Positions 57,747 through 64,000 of a stretch of 64,000 nt of DNA are shown piece by piece (within the stretch, counting starts at the first letter, position 1; the number at the start of each line of letters is the position of its first letter). Source of the stretch: Nonomuraea montanisoli (GTDB taxonomy: Bacteria > Actinomycetota > Actinomycetes > Streptosporangiales > Streptosporangiaceae); NCBI RefSeq assembly GCF_013363975.1, contig NZ_JABWGN010000008.1, forward strand, positions 248,001 to 312,000. The letters are read 5' to 3'. A model generated the notes under the pieces. The model saw only the letters and a program-made list of their open reading frames with translations, was not told the DNA's origin and did not search any database. The translations under genes were made by a program, and so were the position numbers.

Positions 57747-58781
57747 GTGGCTGCCATGAACGGTCACGCCCGCCTCGCCGACATCGCCGCCCAGGCCGGC
57801 GTGAGCGAGGCCACGGTCAGCCGGGTGCTCAACGGCAAGCCGGGTGTCTCGGCCGCCACCCGCCAGGCCGTGATGACGGCGCTCGACCTCATGGGCTACG
57901 AGCGCCCGCCCCGGCTGCGGCAGCGCAGCAACGGCCTGGTCGGCCTGGTCACGCCCGAGCTGGACAACCCGATCTTCCCCGCGTTCGCCCAGGCCGTGGA
58001 GAAGGCGCTCACCCAGCACGGCTACACGCCCGTGCTGTGCACGCAGCTCCCCGGCGGGGCGCCCGAGGACGAGTTCACCGAGCTGCTGGTCGACCGGGGC
58101 GTGAGCGGCATCGTGTTCGTGTCCGGGCTGCACGCCGACACCACCGCCCGCATGGACCGCTACACCCGGCTCACCGACCGGGGCCTGCCGATCGTGCTGG
58201 TCGACGGCTACAGCGAGCGCATCGAGGCCCCGTTCATCTCGCCCGACGACCGGCTGGCCGCGCGCCTGGCCGTGCAGCACCTCGTCGACCTCGGGCACGA
58301 GCGGATCGGGCTGGCCCTCGGGCCGCGCCGGTTCGTGCCCGTGATCCGCAAGATCGAGGGCTTCCGCCAGGCCATGGCCCAGCTCCTCGGCGCGACCGGG
58401 GTCGACGACCTCATCGCCGACTCGCTGTTCTCCGTCGAGGGCGGGCAGGCCGCGGCCACCCAGCTTCTCGCGCGCGGCTGCACCGGCATCGTGTGCGCCA
58501 GCGACCTCATGGCCCTCGGCGCGATCCGCGCCTGCCGCGAGAAGGGGCTGGCCGTGCCGGGCGAGGTGTCGGTGGTCGGGTTCGACGACTCGCCGCTCAT
58601 CGCGTTCACCGACCCGCCGCTCACCACCGTGCGCAAGCCCATCGGCGCGATGGCCTCGGCGGCCGTGCAGACGCTGCTCGAAGAGGTGAACGGCGCGCCG
58701 GCCAAGCACGTCGAGCTGATCTTCCGTCCCGAGCTGGTGGTGCGCGGCTCCACCGGCTCCGGTCCCCTGGTCAACCGGTGA
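57747..58781 (+). CDS. malR: LacI-family maltose regulator MalR/Reg1
   Basis: About 344 residues. The helix-turn-helix is ARLADIAAQAGVSEATVSRV and the hinge LNGKPGVSAATRQAVMTALD. NGLVGLVTPELDNPIFPAFA, GIVFVSGLHADTTARMDRYT and VVGFDDSPLIAFTDPPLTT match Streptomyces MalR/Reg1, which represses malEFG and alpha-amylase genes. GGAGG lies four bases before the GTG at 57747 and thirteen before the ATG at 57756; the GTG is preferred. A MalR-like repeat lies just upstream. The gene is about 18-24 kb from malEFG, whereas in Streptomyces it is adjacent. Confidence 0.9.
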   Translation: MAAMNGHARLADIAAQAGVSEATVSRVLNGKPGVSAATRQAVMTALDLMGYERPPRLRQRSNGLVGLVTPELDNPIFPAFAQAVEKALTQHGYTPVLCTQLPGGAPEDEFTELLVDRGVSGIVFVSGLHADTTARMDRYTRLTDRGLPIVLVDGYSERIEAPFISPDDRLAARLAVQHLVDLGHERIGLALGPRRFVPVIRKIEGFRQAMAQLLGATGVDDLIADSLFSVEGGQAAATQLLARGCTGIVCASDLMALGAIRACREKGLAVPGEVSVVGFDDSPLIAFTDPPLTTVRKPIGAMASAAVQTLLEEVNGAPAKHVELIFRPELVVRGSTGSGPLVNR

Positions 58782-58819
58782 CGAGTCCCGCCCCGGGCGG
58801 GTCCGAGGAGGTCCCGCCG

Positions 58820-59707
58820 ATGGTTCATGACGTGCTCGTGCTGGGCGGCTCCGGCGTGGACGCCACCGTCTACGTCCCCGAGCTGCCCCTGCCGTACGCC
58901 GACACGTACGGCGTGCCGCCCATCCAGGAGCGCGTCGGCAACACCGGCGCCGGCGTGGCGCTCGGCTGCGCCGCGCTCGGCCTGTCGGTGGCCTTCGCCG
59001 ACCTCGTCGGCGACGACCCGCAGGGCGCGATCATCCGCGCGGCGCTGAGCGGCGTCGACGCCCGCTGGGGCCGGGCCGCGGCCGGCACCCGGCGCAGCGT
59101 CCTGCTCGTCGGGCCCGACGGCCGCCGCACGTCGCTGCACGACCCGCGCGACACGCCGGGCGAGCGCCTGCCCCGCGAGCTGTACACCGGCGTGCGCGCC
59201 CGCCACGCGCACGTCTCGATCACCGGCTACTGCCGCGACGTGTACGACGACCTCGACGGCATCCCGACCTCCACCGACCTGCACGACTGGGACGGCGCCA
59301 ACGACCACCACCGCGCCTTCGCCTACCGCTCGGGCCTGGTGTTCCTGTCGGCCGCCGCGCTGGACTCGCCCGAGCGGGTGATGCGCCACATCCTCGACCG
59401 GGGCCGCGCGGAGGCGGTCGTCTGCACGCGCGGCGCCGAGGGCTGCCTCGTGCTGCCGCGCGGCGGCGACCTGCGCGCCTTCCCCGCCGCCCCGCTGCCC
59501 GGGCCGGTCGCCGACACCAACGGCGCCGGCGACGCGTTCGTCTCCGGCTTCCTGTACGGCCGGCTGCGCGGGCGGCCGCTGGAGGAGTGCGTGCGGCTCG
59601 GCGCGCTGGCCGGGGCCCACGCCTGCACGGTGGCCGGCACCCACGAGGCGCCGATCACCGAGGCCGCCCTGCTCGCCCGCCACGACCGGATCGCGGCGGG
59701 CGCCTGA
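58820..59707 (+). CDS. PfkB-family carbohydrate kinase
   Basis: The 295-residue kinase has VHDVLVLGGSGVDATVYVPE at the start and the family signature VADTNGAGDAFVSGFLYGRL with the catalytic base Asp in GAGDAF. RVGNTGAGVALGCAALGLSV contacts the sugar. It phosphorylates a sugar, possibly fructose, ribose or a related sugar. GAGGAGG lies eight bases before the ATG. It follows malR after 38 bp, so it may belong to the same unit. Exact substrate unknown. Confidence 0.88.
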   Translation: MVHDVLVLGGSGVDATVYVPELPLPYADTYGVPPIQERVGNTGAGVALGCAALGLSVAFADLVGDDPQGAIIRAALSGVDARWGRAAAGTRRSVLLVGPDGRRTSLHDPRDTPGERLPRELYTGVRARHAHVSITGYCRDVYDDLDGIPTSTDLHDWDGANDHHRAFAYRSGLVFLSAAALDSPERVMRHILDRGRAEAVVCTRGAEGCLVLPRGGDLRAFPAAPLPGPVADTNGAGDAFVSGFLYGRLRGRPLEECVRLGALAGAHACTVAGTHEAPITEAALLARHDRIAAGA

Positions 59708-59741
59708 CGCCCCGGCGGCGGCGAGGAGCCTGACGGCGCGC

Positions 59742-59870
59742 CTCAGCCCGCCCGGCTGAGGCGGCGACGGCGCGGCTCAGGCCGGGCGGCTGAGGCGGCC
59801 GACGCGCGGCTCAGGCCGGGCGGCTGAGGCGGCCGACGCGCGGCTCAGGCCGGGCGGCTGCCGGCGTGGG
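59742..59870 (-). repeat. 34-bp tandem repeat carrying the P450 stop codon
   Basis: Units of 34 bp beginning CTCAG start at 59742, 59776 and 59810, with a partial fourth at 59844. The two middle units are almost identical. Each carries the TCAG context of the P450 stop (tca at 59871-59873). Confidence 0.85.
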
Positions 59871-61067
59871 TCAGGCCAGGGTGAGGCGGCGGACTCCCGC
59901 CATGGTGGGGGTCGGGATGAACTTCACCGGGTCCTCCGGGTCGGTGCGCAGCGGGTCGAACCGGTCGAGCAGGATGTTCAGCGCGACCCGCCCCTCCAGC
60001 CGGGCCAGCGGAGCGCCCAGGCAGAAGTGGATGCCGCGGCCGAAGGCCAGGTGCGGGTTGGGGTCACGGCCGGGGGTGAAGGCGCCGGGGTCGGCGAACT
60101 GCCGGGGATCGCGGTTGGCCACCCCGAGCCAGACCATGACCATCTGGTCGGCCGGGATGCTCACGCCGCCCAGCTGGGCCTCGCGCATGGTGGAGCGGCC
60201 GAGCGCGGCGAACGGGGTGAACAGGCGCAGCGACTCCTCGATGGCGGCGGGCACCAGGGCGCGGTCCGCCCGCACCTTCTCCTGCTGCTCGGGGAAGGCG
60301 TCCAGGCAGAGCACCGTGTTGCCGAGCAGCATCGTCGTGGTGATGTGCCCGGCCAGCAGCAGGACGATCGCGAAGTTGACCACCTGCTGGTCGGGCAGGC
60401 GCTCGCCGTCCACCTCGGCCTCGACCAGCCGGGTGAGCAGGTCGGCCCGCGGCTGGCGCCGGCGCTCCGCCGCGTGGCCGGCGAGGTAGGCGCTCATCTC
60501 CTTCCACGGCTTGAGCGTGGCCTGGATGTCCCTGTCCTGTTCCTCGGACGGCTCGTTGAGCGAGACCTTGGCGTCGCGCTGGAACAGCGCGTCGGCCCAC
60601 TGCTTGAACAGGCCGCGGTCGCTGGAGGGCACCCCCAGCAGCTCGGCGATCACGATGACCGGCAGCGGGTAGGCCAGGTCGGTCACCAGCTCCAGCCCGC
60701 CGCGCTCACGCGCCGCGTCGAGCAGCTCGTGGGTGATGGCGGCGATCCTCGGCTCCAGGTCGGCGACGACCTTGCGGGTGAAGGCGCTGGTGACCAGCTT
60801 GCGCAGCTTGCCGTGCTCCGGGGGGTCGATCTGGGTGATGAAGCCCTCCAGCGAGAACTCGCCCTCCGGGATCATGCCCTTGGGGACCACGCGCATGGTG
60901 TCGGAGGAGAACGTCGCGGGGTCGCCGAGGACCTGCTGGGCCTCCGGGTAGCCGTAGACGTTCCAGATGCCGGTGGCGGAGTCGAACTCCACCGGCGGGC
61001 CCGACCGCGATCCGCGCAGCCAGAAGAACTGTTCGGGGATGTCGTACCGTTCGACGATGTCGGTCAT
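59871..61067 (-). CDS. Cytochrome P450 (soluble actinomycete type)
   Basis: The 398-residue enzyme has ITQIDPPEHGKLRKLVTSAF, the I-helix LLLAGHITTTMLLGN, E278-S-L-R281, and heme loop AFGRGIHFCLGAPLARLEG with Cys 349. The usual acidic residue before the I-helix threonine is replaced by isoleucine (AGHIT instead of AGHET), so proton delivery must differ. It needs separate ferredoxin partners, none nearby. GGAGAG precedes the ATG. It is the last gene of the unit with a methyltransferase and a GbsR-type regulator. Substrate unknown, perhaps a secondary metabolite. Confidence 0.93.
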   Translation of the reverse strand: MTDIVERYDIPEQFFWLRGSRSGPPVEFDSATGIWNVYGYPEAQQVLGDPATFSSDTMRVVPKGMIPEGEFSLEGFITQIDPPEHGKLRKLVTSAFTRKVVADLEPRIAAITHELLDAARERGGLELVTDLAYPLPVIVIAELLGVPSSDRGLFKQWADALFQRDAKVSLNEPSEEQDRDIQATLKPWKEMSAYLAGHAAERRRQPRADLLTRLVEAEVDGERLPDQQVVNFAIVLLLAGHITTTMLLGNTVLCLDAFPEQQEKVRADRALVPAAIEESLRLFTPFAALGRSTMREAQLGGVSIPADQMVMVWLGVANRDPRQFADPGAFTPGRDPNPHLAFGRGIHFCLGAPLARLEGRVALNILLDRFDPLRTDPEDPVKFIPTPTMAGVRRLTLA

Positions 61068-61102
61068 CGCCTCTCCTTTTCGGTTCCCGAAAGACAGGCC
61101 CG

Positions 61103-61912
61103 TCAGAACGTGAACCGGAATTCCCGGTAGGCGTTCCGCAGCGCGGGCACGGCGTGAATGAGCCGGTAGAGGGCGCGGTAGCGCCGTACCGGGATCCTGC
61201 GGTGGTGCGTGGTGAAGGGGGTCGCGTCGGCGCAGGTGAGACCGGGGATCCAGCGCTCGATCTCCCGCGCGTCGCGCGGAGCCCAGCGGAAGTCCTCGGC
61301 CACGCGGGCGACCCAGGGGGCCGACGCGTCGAAGACCAGCTCGCCGCCCGCGGTGAAGTGACCGGTCAGCCGCGCCAGCAGCGTGCGCACCTCGTCCGCG
61401 GTCAGGTAGGGCAGCACCCCCTCCGCGACGACCAGGACGGGGCGGTCGGCGGGGATGGCCTCCAGCCAGCCGTCGTCCGTCACCGACGCGCCGACCATCG
61501 TGTACCGGCCGCGTTCGGGGTAGATCCGCCGGCGCAGCTCGATGACGTGGGGAACGTCCACGTCGAACCAGCGCAGCTTGCCCAGCGGGTCGAGCCGGAG
61601 CATGCGGCTGTCCATGCCGCAGCCGAGCTGGAGCACGACGGCGTTCGGATGCCGGGCGAGGAACGCGCGGCTCCAGTCGTCGAGCTGTCTGGCCCGCAAC
61701 GCCACCAGGAACTGGTTGCTCGCCGGCCGGATGCGCCGCCGCAGCGCGGCGAAGTCGTAGTCGATGCGCTCGACGGCCCCGGCCGCGTAGCGGTCACCGA
61801 GGATCGGCTCGGGTAATCGGCTCTCCCACGCCCGCAGGTACAGGGTGGCCAGCAGCGTCCAGGTCACCCCCTCGCCGGCGACCTTCCTGACATCGACCTT
61901 CGCCCCGTTCAT
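61103..61912 (-). CDS. Class I methyltransferase of the LCM/TcmP family
   Basis: The 269-residue protein has LGDRYAAGAVERIDYDFAAL, the SAM loop VVLQLGCGMDSRMLRLDPLG, WFDVDVPHVIELRR (adenosyl contact) and VLVVAEGVLPYLTADEVRTL. This is the leucine carboxyl methyltransferase-like group (TcmP), which includes O-methyltransferases of secondary metabolism. The ATG at 61912 lies 15 bp after the regulator's stop. With the P450 it forms a small tailoring pair. Confidence 0.87.
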   Translation of the reverse strand: MNGAKVDVRKVAGEGVTWTLLATLYLRAWESRLPEPILGDRYAAGAVERIDYDFAALRRRIRPASNQFLVALRARQLDDWSRAFLARHPNAVVLQLGCGMDSRMLRLDPLGKLRWFDVDVPHVIELRRRIYPERGRYTMVGASVTDDGWLEAIPADRPVLVVAEGVLPYLTADEVRTLLARLTGHFTAGGELVFDASAPWVARVAEDFRWAPRDAREIERWIPGLTCADATPFTTHHRRIPVRRYRALYRLIHAVPALRNAYREFRFTF

Positions 61913-61927
61913 GCGTCGCTCCGATCG

Positions 61928-62395
61928 TCATCGATCCAGGTCCTCCCGGGAGTCGCGCCAGCGCCGGAGCATGTCGTCCGCGTCGCGCTCGGTCCAGGCG
62001 AAGAAGTCGCGGGTCTCCTCCAGCCGCGCCCGCTGCTCCGGCCGGTCGCCGCCGACGGCCGCCAGGCCGAGGTCGAGCGTCTCGACGGCCTGGCGCAGCG
62101 CGGCGAACTGGACCTTCATGACGTGCTCCCAGCCGCCGGCGGCGACCTGGTAGCGGTGCTCGCGGCTCGCCGTGGGGACGCGCTCGATCATGCCGGTCAG
62201 CTCGAGCTGCCTGGCCACCGTGCTGACGGCCGTCTTGCTCACGCCGAGGCGCGCGGCCAGCTCGGTGAGCGACTGGTGCGGCGGATCGCAGACCATCAGC
62301 CACGCGTACATGCGCCCCATCGTGCGGGTGCCCCCGAAGCGCTCCATGACCAGCCCCATCCGGTCTACGAACTCGCCCTCCCGTGGATCCATCAT
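61928..62395 (-). CDS. GbsR/MarR-family regulator
   Basis: The 155-residue protein starts MMDPREGEFVDRMGLVMERF and has GRMYAWLMVCDPPHQSLTEL and AARLGVSKTAVSTVARQLEL, the winged helix of the GbsR branch. The end is helical (ERDADDMLRRWRDSREDLDR). GGAGG is four bases before the first ATG (62395) and seven before the second (62392). A perfect 16-bp palindrome lies 20 bp upstream and is its likely operator. It probably controls the methyltransferase-P450 pair. Confidence 0.88.
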   Translation of the reverse strand: MMDPREGEFVDRMGLVMERFGGTRTMGRMYAWLMVCDPPHQSLTELAARLGVSKTAVSTVARQLELTGMIERVPTASREHRYQVAAGGWEHVMKVQFAALRQAVETLDLGLAAVGGDRPEQRARLEETRDFFAWTERDADDMLRRWRDSREDLDR

Positions 62396-62414
62396 GCCAC
62401 CTCCGCCAACTACG

Positions 62415-62430
62415 TCAAGTACGTACTTGA
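62415..62430. promoter_or_regulatory. Perfect 16-bp palindrome before the GbsR-type gene
   Basis: TCAAGTACGTACTTGA reads the same on both strands. It is centred 27 bp upstream of the regulator start, so it overlaps the promoter. A 13/16 match occurs at 62941-62956. Confidence 0.85.
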
Positions 62431-62503
62431 TGAAGTATACGAGCACCTTCCGTGATCGTCTCCTCCCTCGGCGTACCGGGTGCCCGAGGCCGAGGCGGGG
62501 CGG

Positions 62504-62899
62504 TCAGCGCGCGTCGTAGGTGTCGCGGGCGGCGATGACCTGCTCGATGTTGGACTCCGCCCAGTCCTTGATGGCCCGCATGACGGGCAGCAGGCTGCGG
62601 CCCAGCGGGGTCAGCTCGTAGTCGACCCGTACCGGCACCGACGGCGTCACGGAGCGCGAGACCAGCCCGTCGCGCTCCAGGGCGCGCAGCGTCTGGGTGA
62701 GCATCTTCTGGCTGACCCCGGCGACCGTGCGGGACAGGTCGCTGTAGCGGCGGGGGCCGTCGGCCAGCGCGTTGAGCAGCAGGCTGACCCACTTGTCGCT
62801 GATCCGGTCGAGGAGCTGCCGGGCCGGGCACTCCTGCAGGTAGGCGTCGTAGGCGGCGCGCGCCTCCTCGCGCCGATCGGCGGCCGTACGCGTGGTCAT
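62504..62899 (-). CDS. HxlR-family redox/electrophile-responsive regulator
   Basis: The 131-residue protein has DAYLQECPARQLLDRISDKW with C24 in the usual position of the HxlR sensor cysteine, and the winged helix YSDLSRTVAGVSQKMLTQTL. It is divergent from a quinone oxidoreductase, the common pairing for HxlR proteins that sense quinones or aldehydes. GGAGA precedes the ATG at 62899. Inverted repeats in the 130-bp gap are its likely sites. Confidence 0.9.
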   Translation of the reverse strand: MTTRTAADRREEARAAYDAYLQECPARQLLDRISDKWVSLLLNALADGPRRYSDLSRTVAGVSQKMLTQTLRALERDGLVSRSVTPSVPVRVDYELTPLGRSLLPVMRAIKDWAESNIEQVIAARDTYDAR

Positions 62900-62940
62900 G
62901 GGTCTCCTGTTCGCCGCACGTCTGCGTCTGTTACGCACTC

Positions 62941-62975
62941 TCAGGTACGTACTTCCTCGCGGAGAGTACCTCTCC
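62941..62975. promoter_or_regulatory. Operators between hxlR-type gene and the quinone oxidoreductase
   Basis: AGGTAC (62943-62948) and GTACCT (62966-62971) form an inverted repeat with a 17-base spacer. GGAGAG-TAC-CTCTCC (62961-62975) is a second palindrome. The stretch 62941-62956 also matches the GbsR palindrome at 13 of 16 positions. Confidence 0.65.
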
Positions 62976-63029
62976 TACGGTAAGGCTCGGCGGCGAGGAC
63001 GCCACCACCTGAGCGAGAGGGAGAAGATC

Positions 63030-63965
63030 ATGCGTGCTGTCGTCATCCGCGGCTTCGGCGGCCCCGAGGCGCTGGAGATCGCCGACGTGCCCGTGCCGTC
63101 CGCGGGACAGGGCCAGGCGCGGATCAGGGTCGAGGCCGCGGCCGTCAACCCCGTGGACCTGGCCACCCGCTCCGGCGCCCTGACCGAGGCGGGGCTGCTG
63201 CCCGCCCGCGACCTGATCGGCATCGGCTGGGACGTGGCGGGGACCGTCGAGGAGACCGGCCCCGGCGTCGCCGGGCTCGCGGTGGGCGACCGCGTGGTGG
63301 GGCTGTCCGACCGGCTCGACGTGCCGCTCGGGACACATGCCGACCAGGTCGTGCTCGACGCGGACGCGGTGACCCGCGCGCCGTCCGGAGTGGGGGCGGT
63401 GGAGGCGGCGACGCTGCCGCTGAACGGGCTGACCGCCGTCCAGGCTCTCGACCGGCTCGGCCTGCGTCCCGGCGAGACCCTGCTGGTGACGGGCGCGGCC
63501 GGCGCGGTGGGCGGCTACGCCGTCCAGCTCGCCGTGGCCCGGGGGCTGCGGGTCGTGGCGGTGGCCGGGGCCGCGGACGAGGCGCTGGTCCGGGAGCTGG
63601 GCGCGGAGCTGTTCGTGCCCCGTACGGCCCGCCTCGGGGAGGCCGTGCGGGCGCTGGTGCCGGGCGGCGTCCACGGCGCCCTGGACGCCGCCGTGACGGG
63701 CGCGGCGGCCCTGGACGCGGTGCGGAACGGCGGCTCCTTCGCCGCCGTGGTGGCGGGCGGCGAACCGCTGCCGCTGCGGGGGACGCGCGTGTTCACGCAC
63801 TGGATCAGCGCGGACGGGGCACGGCTGGCCGACCTCGTGACGCTGGTCGAACAGGGCGAGCTCACCCTCAGGGTCGCCGGCACGCTGCCGCTGGAGGAGG
63901 TCGCCGAGGCGCACCGCCGCCTGGCCAAGGGCGGCCTGCGCGGCCGGCTCGTCCTCGTCCCGTGA
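63030..63965 (+). CDS. Zinc-independent quinone oxidoreductase (MDR superfamily)
   Basis: The 311-residue protein has MRAVVIRGFGGPEALEIADV, the substrate-side VEAAAVNPVDLATRSGAL, and the NADPH motif LLVTGAAGAVGGYAVQLAVA. It lacks the structural zinc cysteines, so it belongs to the quinone reductase/crotonyl reductase side of the medium-chain dehydrogenases. It reduces quinones or enones with NADPH. GGGAG lies six bases before the ATG. The divergent HxlR regulator and the shared operators indicate induction by electrophiles. Confidence 0.9.
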   Translation: MRAVVIRGFGGPEALEIADVPVPSAGQGQARIRVEAAAVNPVDLATRSGALTEAGLLPARDLIGIGWDVAGTVEETGPGVAGLAVGDRVVGLSDRLDVPLGTHADQVVLDADAVTRAPSGVGAVEAATLPLNGLTAVQALDRLGLRPGETLLVTGAAGAVGGYAVQLAVARGLRVVAVAGAADEALVRELGAELFVPRTARLGEAVRALVPGGVHGALDAAVTGAAALDAVRNGGSFAAVVAGGEPLPLRGTRVFTHWISADGARLADLVTLVEQGELTLRVAGTLPLEEVAEAHRRLAKGGLRGRLVLVP

Positions 63966-64000
63966 CGACGCCTCCGGCCTCCGGGGGAGTGGCGAGGTCA

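Noticed and set aside
1-64000. Prophage, integrase, insertion sequence, tRNA or rRNA
   Set aside because: No transposase, integrase or phage protein motif is among the translated frames, and I saw no tRNA-like TPsiC/anticodon pattern. A tRNA scan would be the decisive check.

Overview
The window is 64 kb of very GC-rich DNA with dense operons, many GTG and TTG starts and strong codon bias. The gene families (DUF574-type methyltransferase, Reg1-like MalR, CebR, Spo0M, an ECF42-type sigma factor, wall nonulosonate genes) point to a filamentous actinomycete of the Streptomyces/Streptosporangiales kind. The genus is inference. No rRNA, tRNA, CRISPR array, transposase or phage gene was seen.

Layout. 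1-2.4 kb: 5' end of a class II DAHP synthase, an FAD monooxygenase, and a zinc-finger anti-sigma factor without a sigma partner. 2.5-9.4 kb: a leftward cellobiose/beta-glucoside operon (cebE-cebF-cebG-GH1 glucosidase-cebR-phosphotransferase) preceded by two perfect CebR operators. 9.4-16.3 kb: ECF42-type sigma factor, epoxide hydrolase, an internally duplicated histidine kinase facing a LuxR-type regulator, and a YCII/DGPF protein. 16.3-19 kb: CHAP cell-wall hydrolase behind a c-di-AMP (ydaO) riboswitch, a Gfo/Idh/MocA oxidoreductase and an aldo/keto reductase. 19.2-25.7 kb: a nonulosonic acid (Kdn/sialic-acid-type) polymer locus with two polysialyltransferase-like enzymes, two further glycosyltransferases and one 706-aa CMP-sugar synthetase/HAD phosphatase/synthase fusion. 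25.8-29.4 kb: CitA/DcuS-type two-component system divergent from dctA. 29.5-31.7 kb: DUF574 methyltransferase and an orphan histidine kinase. 32-39.4 kb: maltodextrin region (GH13 glucosidase, divergent malE-malF-malG-GH13). 39.5-44.5 kb: beta-helix protein, TetR regulator and divergent CYP102 fused P450. 44.7-49.5 kb: ACT protein, acyl-CoA dehydrogenase, CDF metal exporter, acyltransferase and a conserved hypothetical. 49.6-53.9 kb: peptidase-E-like/CysRS-tail fusion, Spo0M with a His-rich segment, lipoprotein and membrane protein. 53.9-59.7 kb: MmgE/PrpD, cyclase, MsiK-like ATPase, divergent malR and a PfkB kinase. 59.9-64 kb: P450, methyltransferase, GbsR/MarR regulator, HxlR regulator and quinone oxidoreductase.

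How it fits together. The Ceb and Mal importers both lack an ATPase. The only sugar-type ABC ATPase in the window lies beside malR, about 18 kb from the Mal genes and about 47 kb from the Ceb genes, so one shared ATPase probably drives both. MalR-like inverted repeats lie both upstream of malR and in the mal divergent region.

The two most unusual signals are the trifunctional nonulosonate enzyme, which lacks a C-terminal SAF domain, with its glycosyltransferases, and a recurring pattern in which the last 18-34 bp of a gene, including its stop codon, is tandemly duplicated just downstream. I count six such loci in different gene families.
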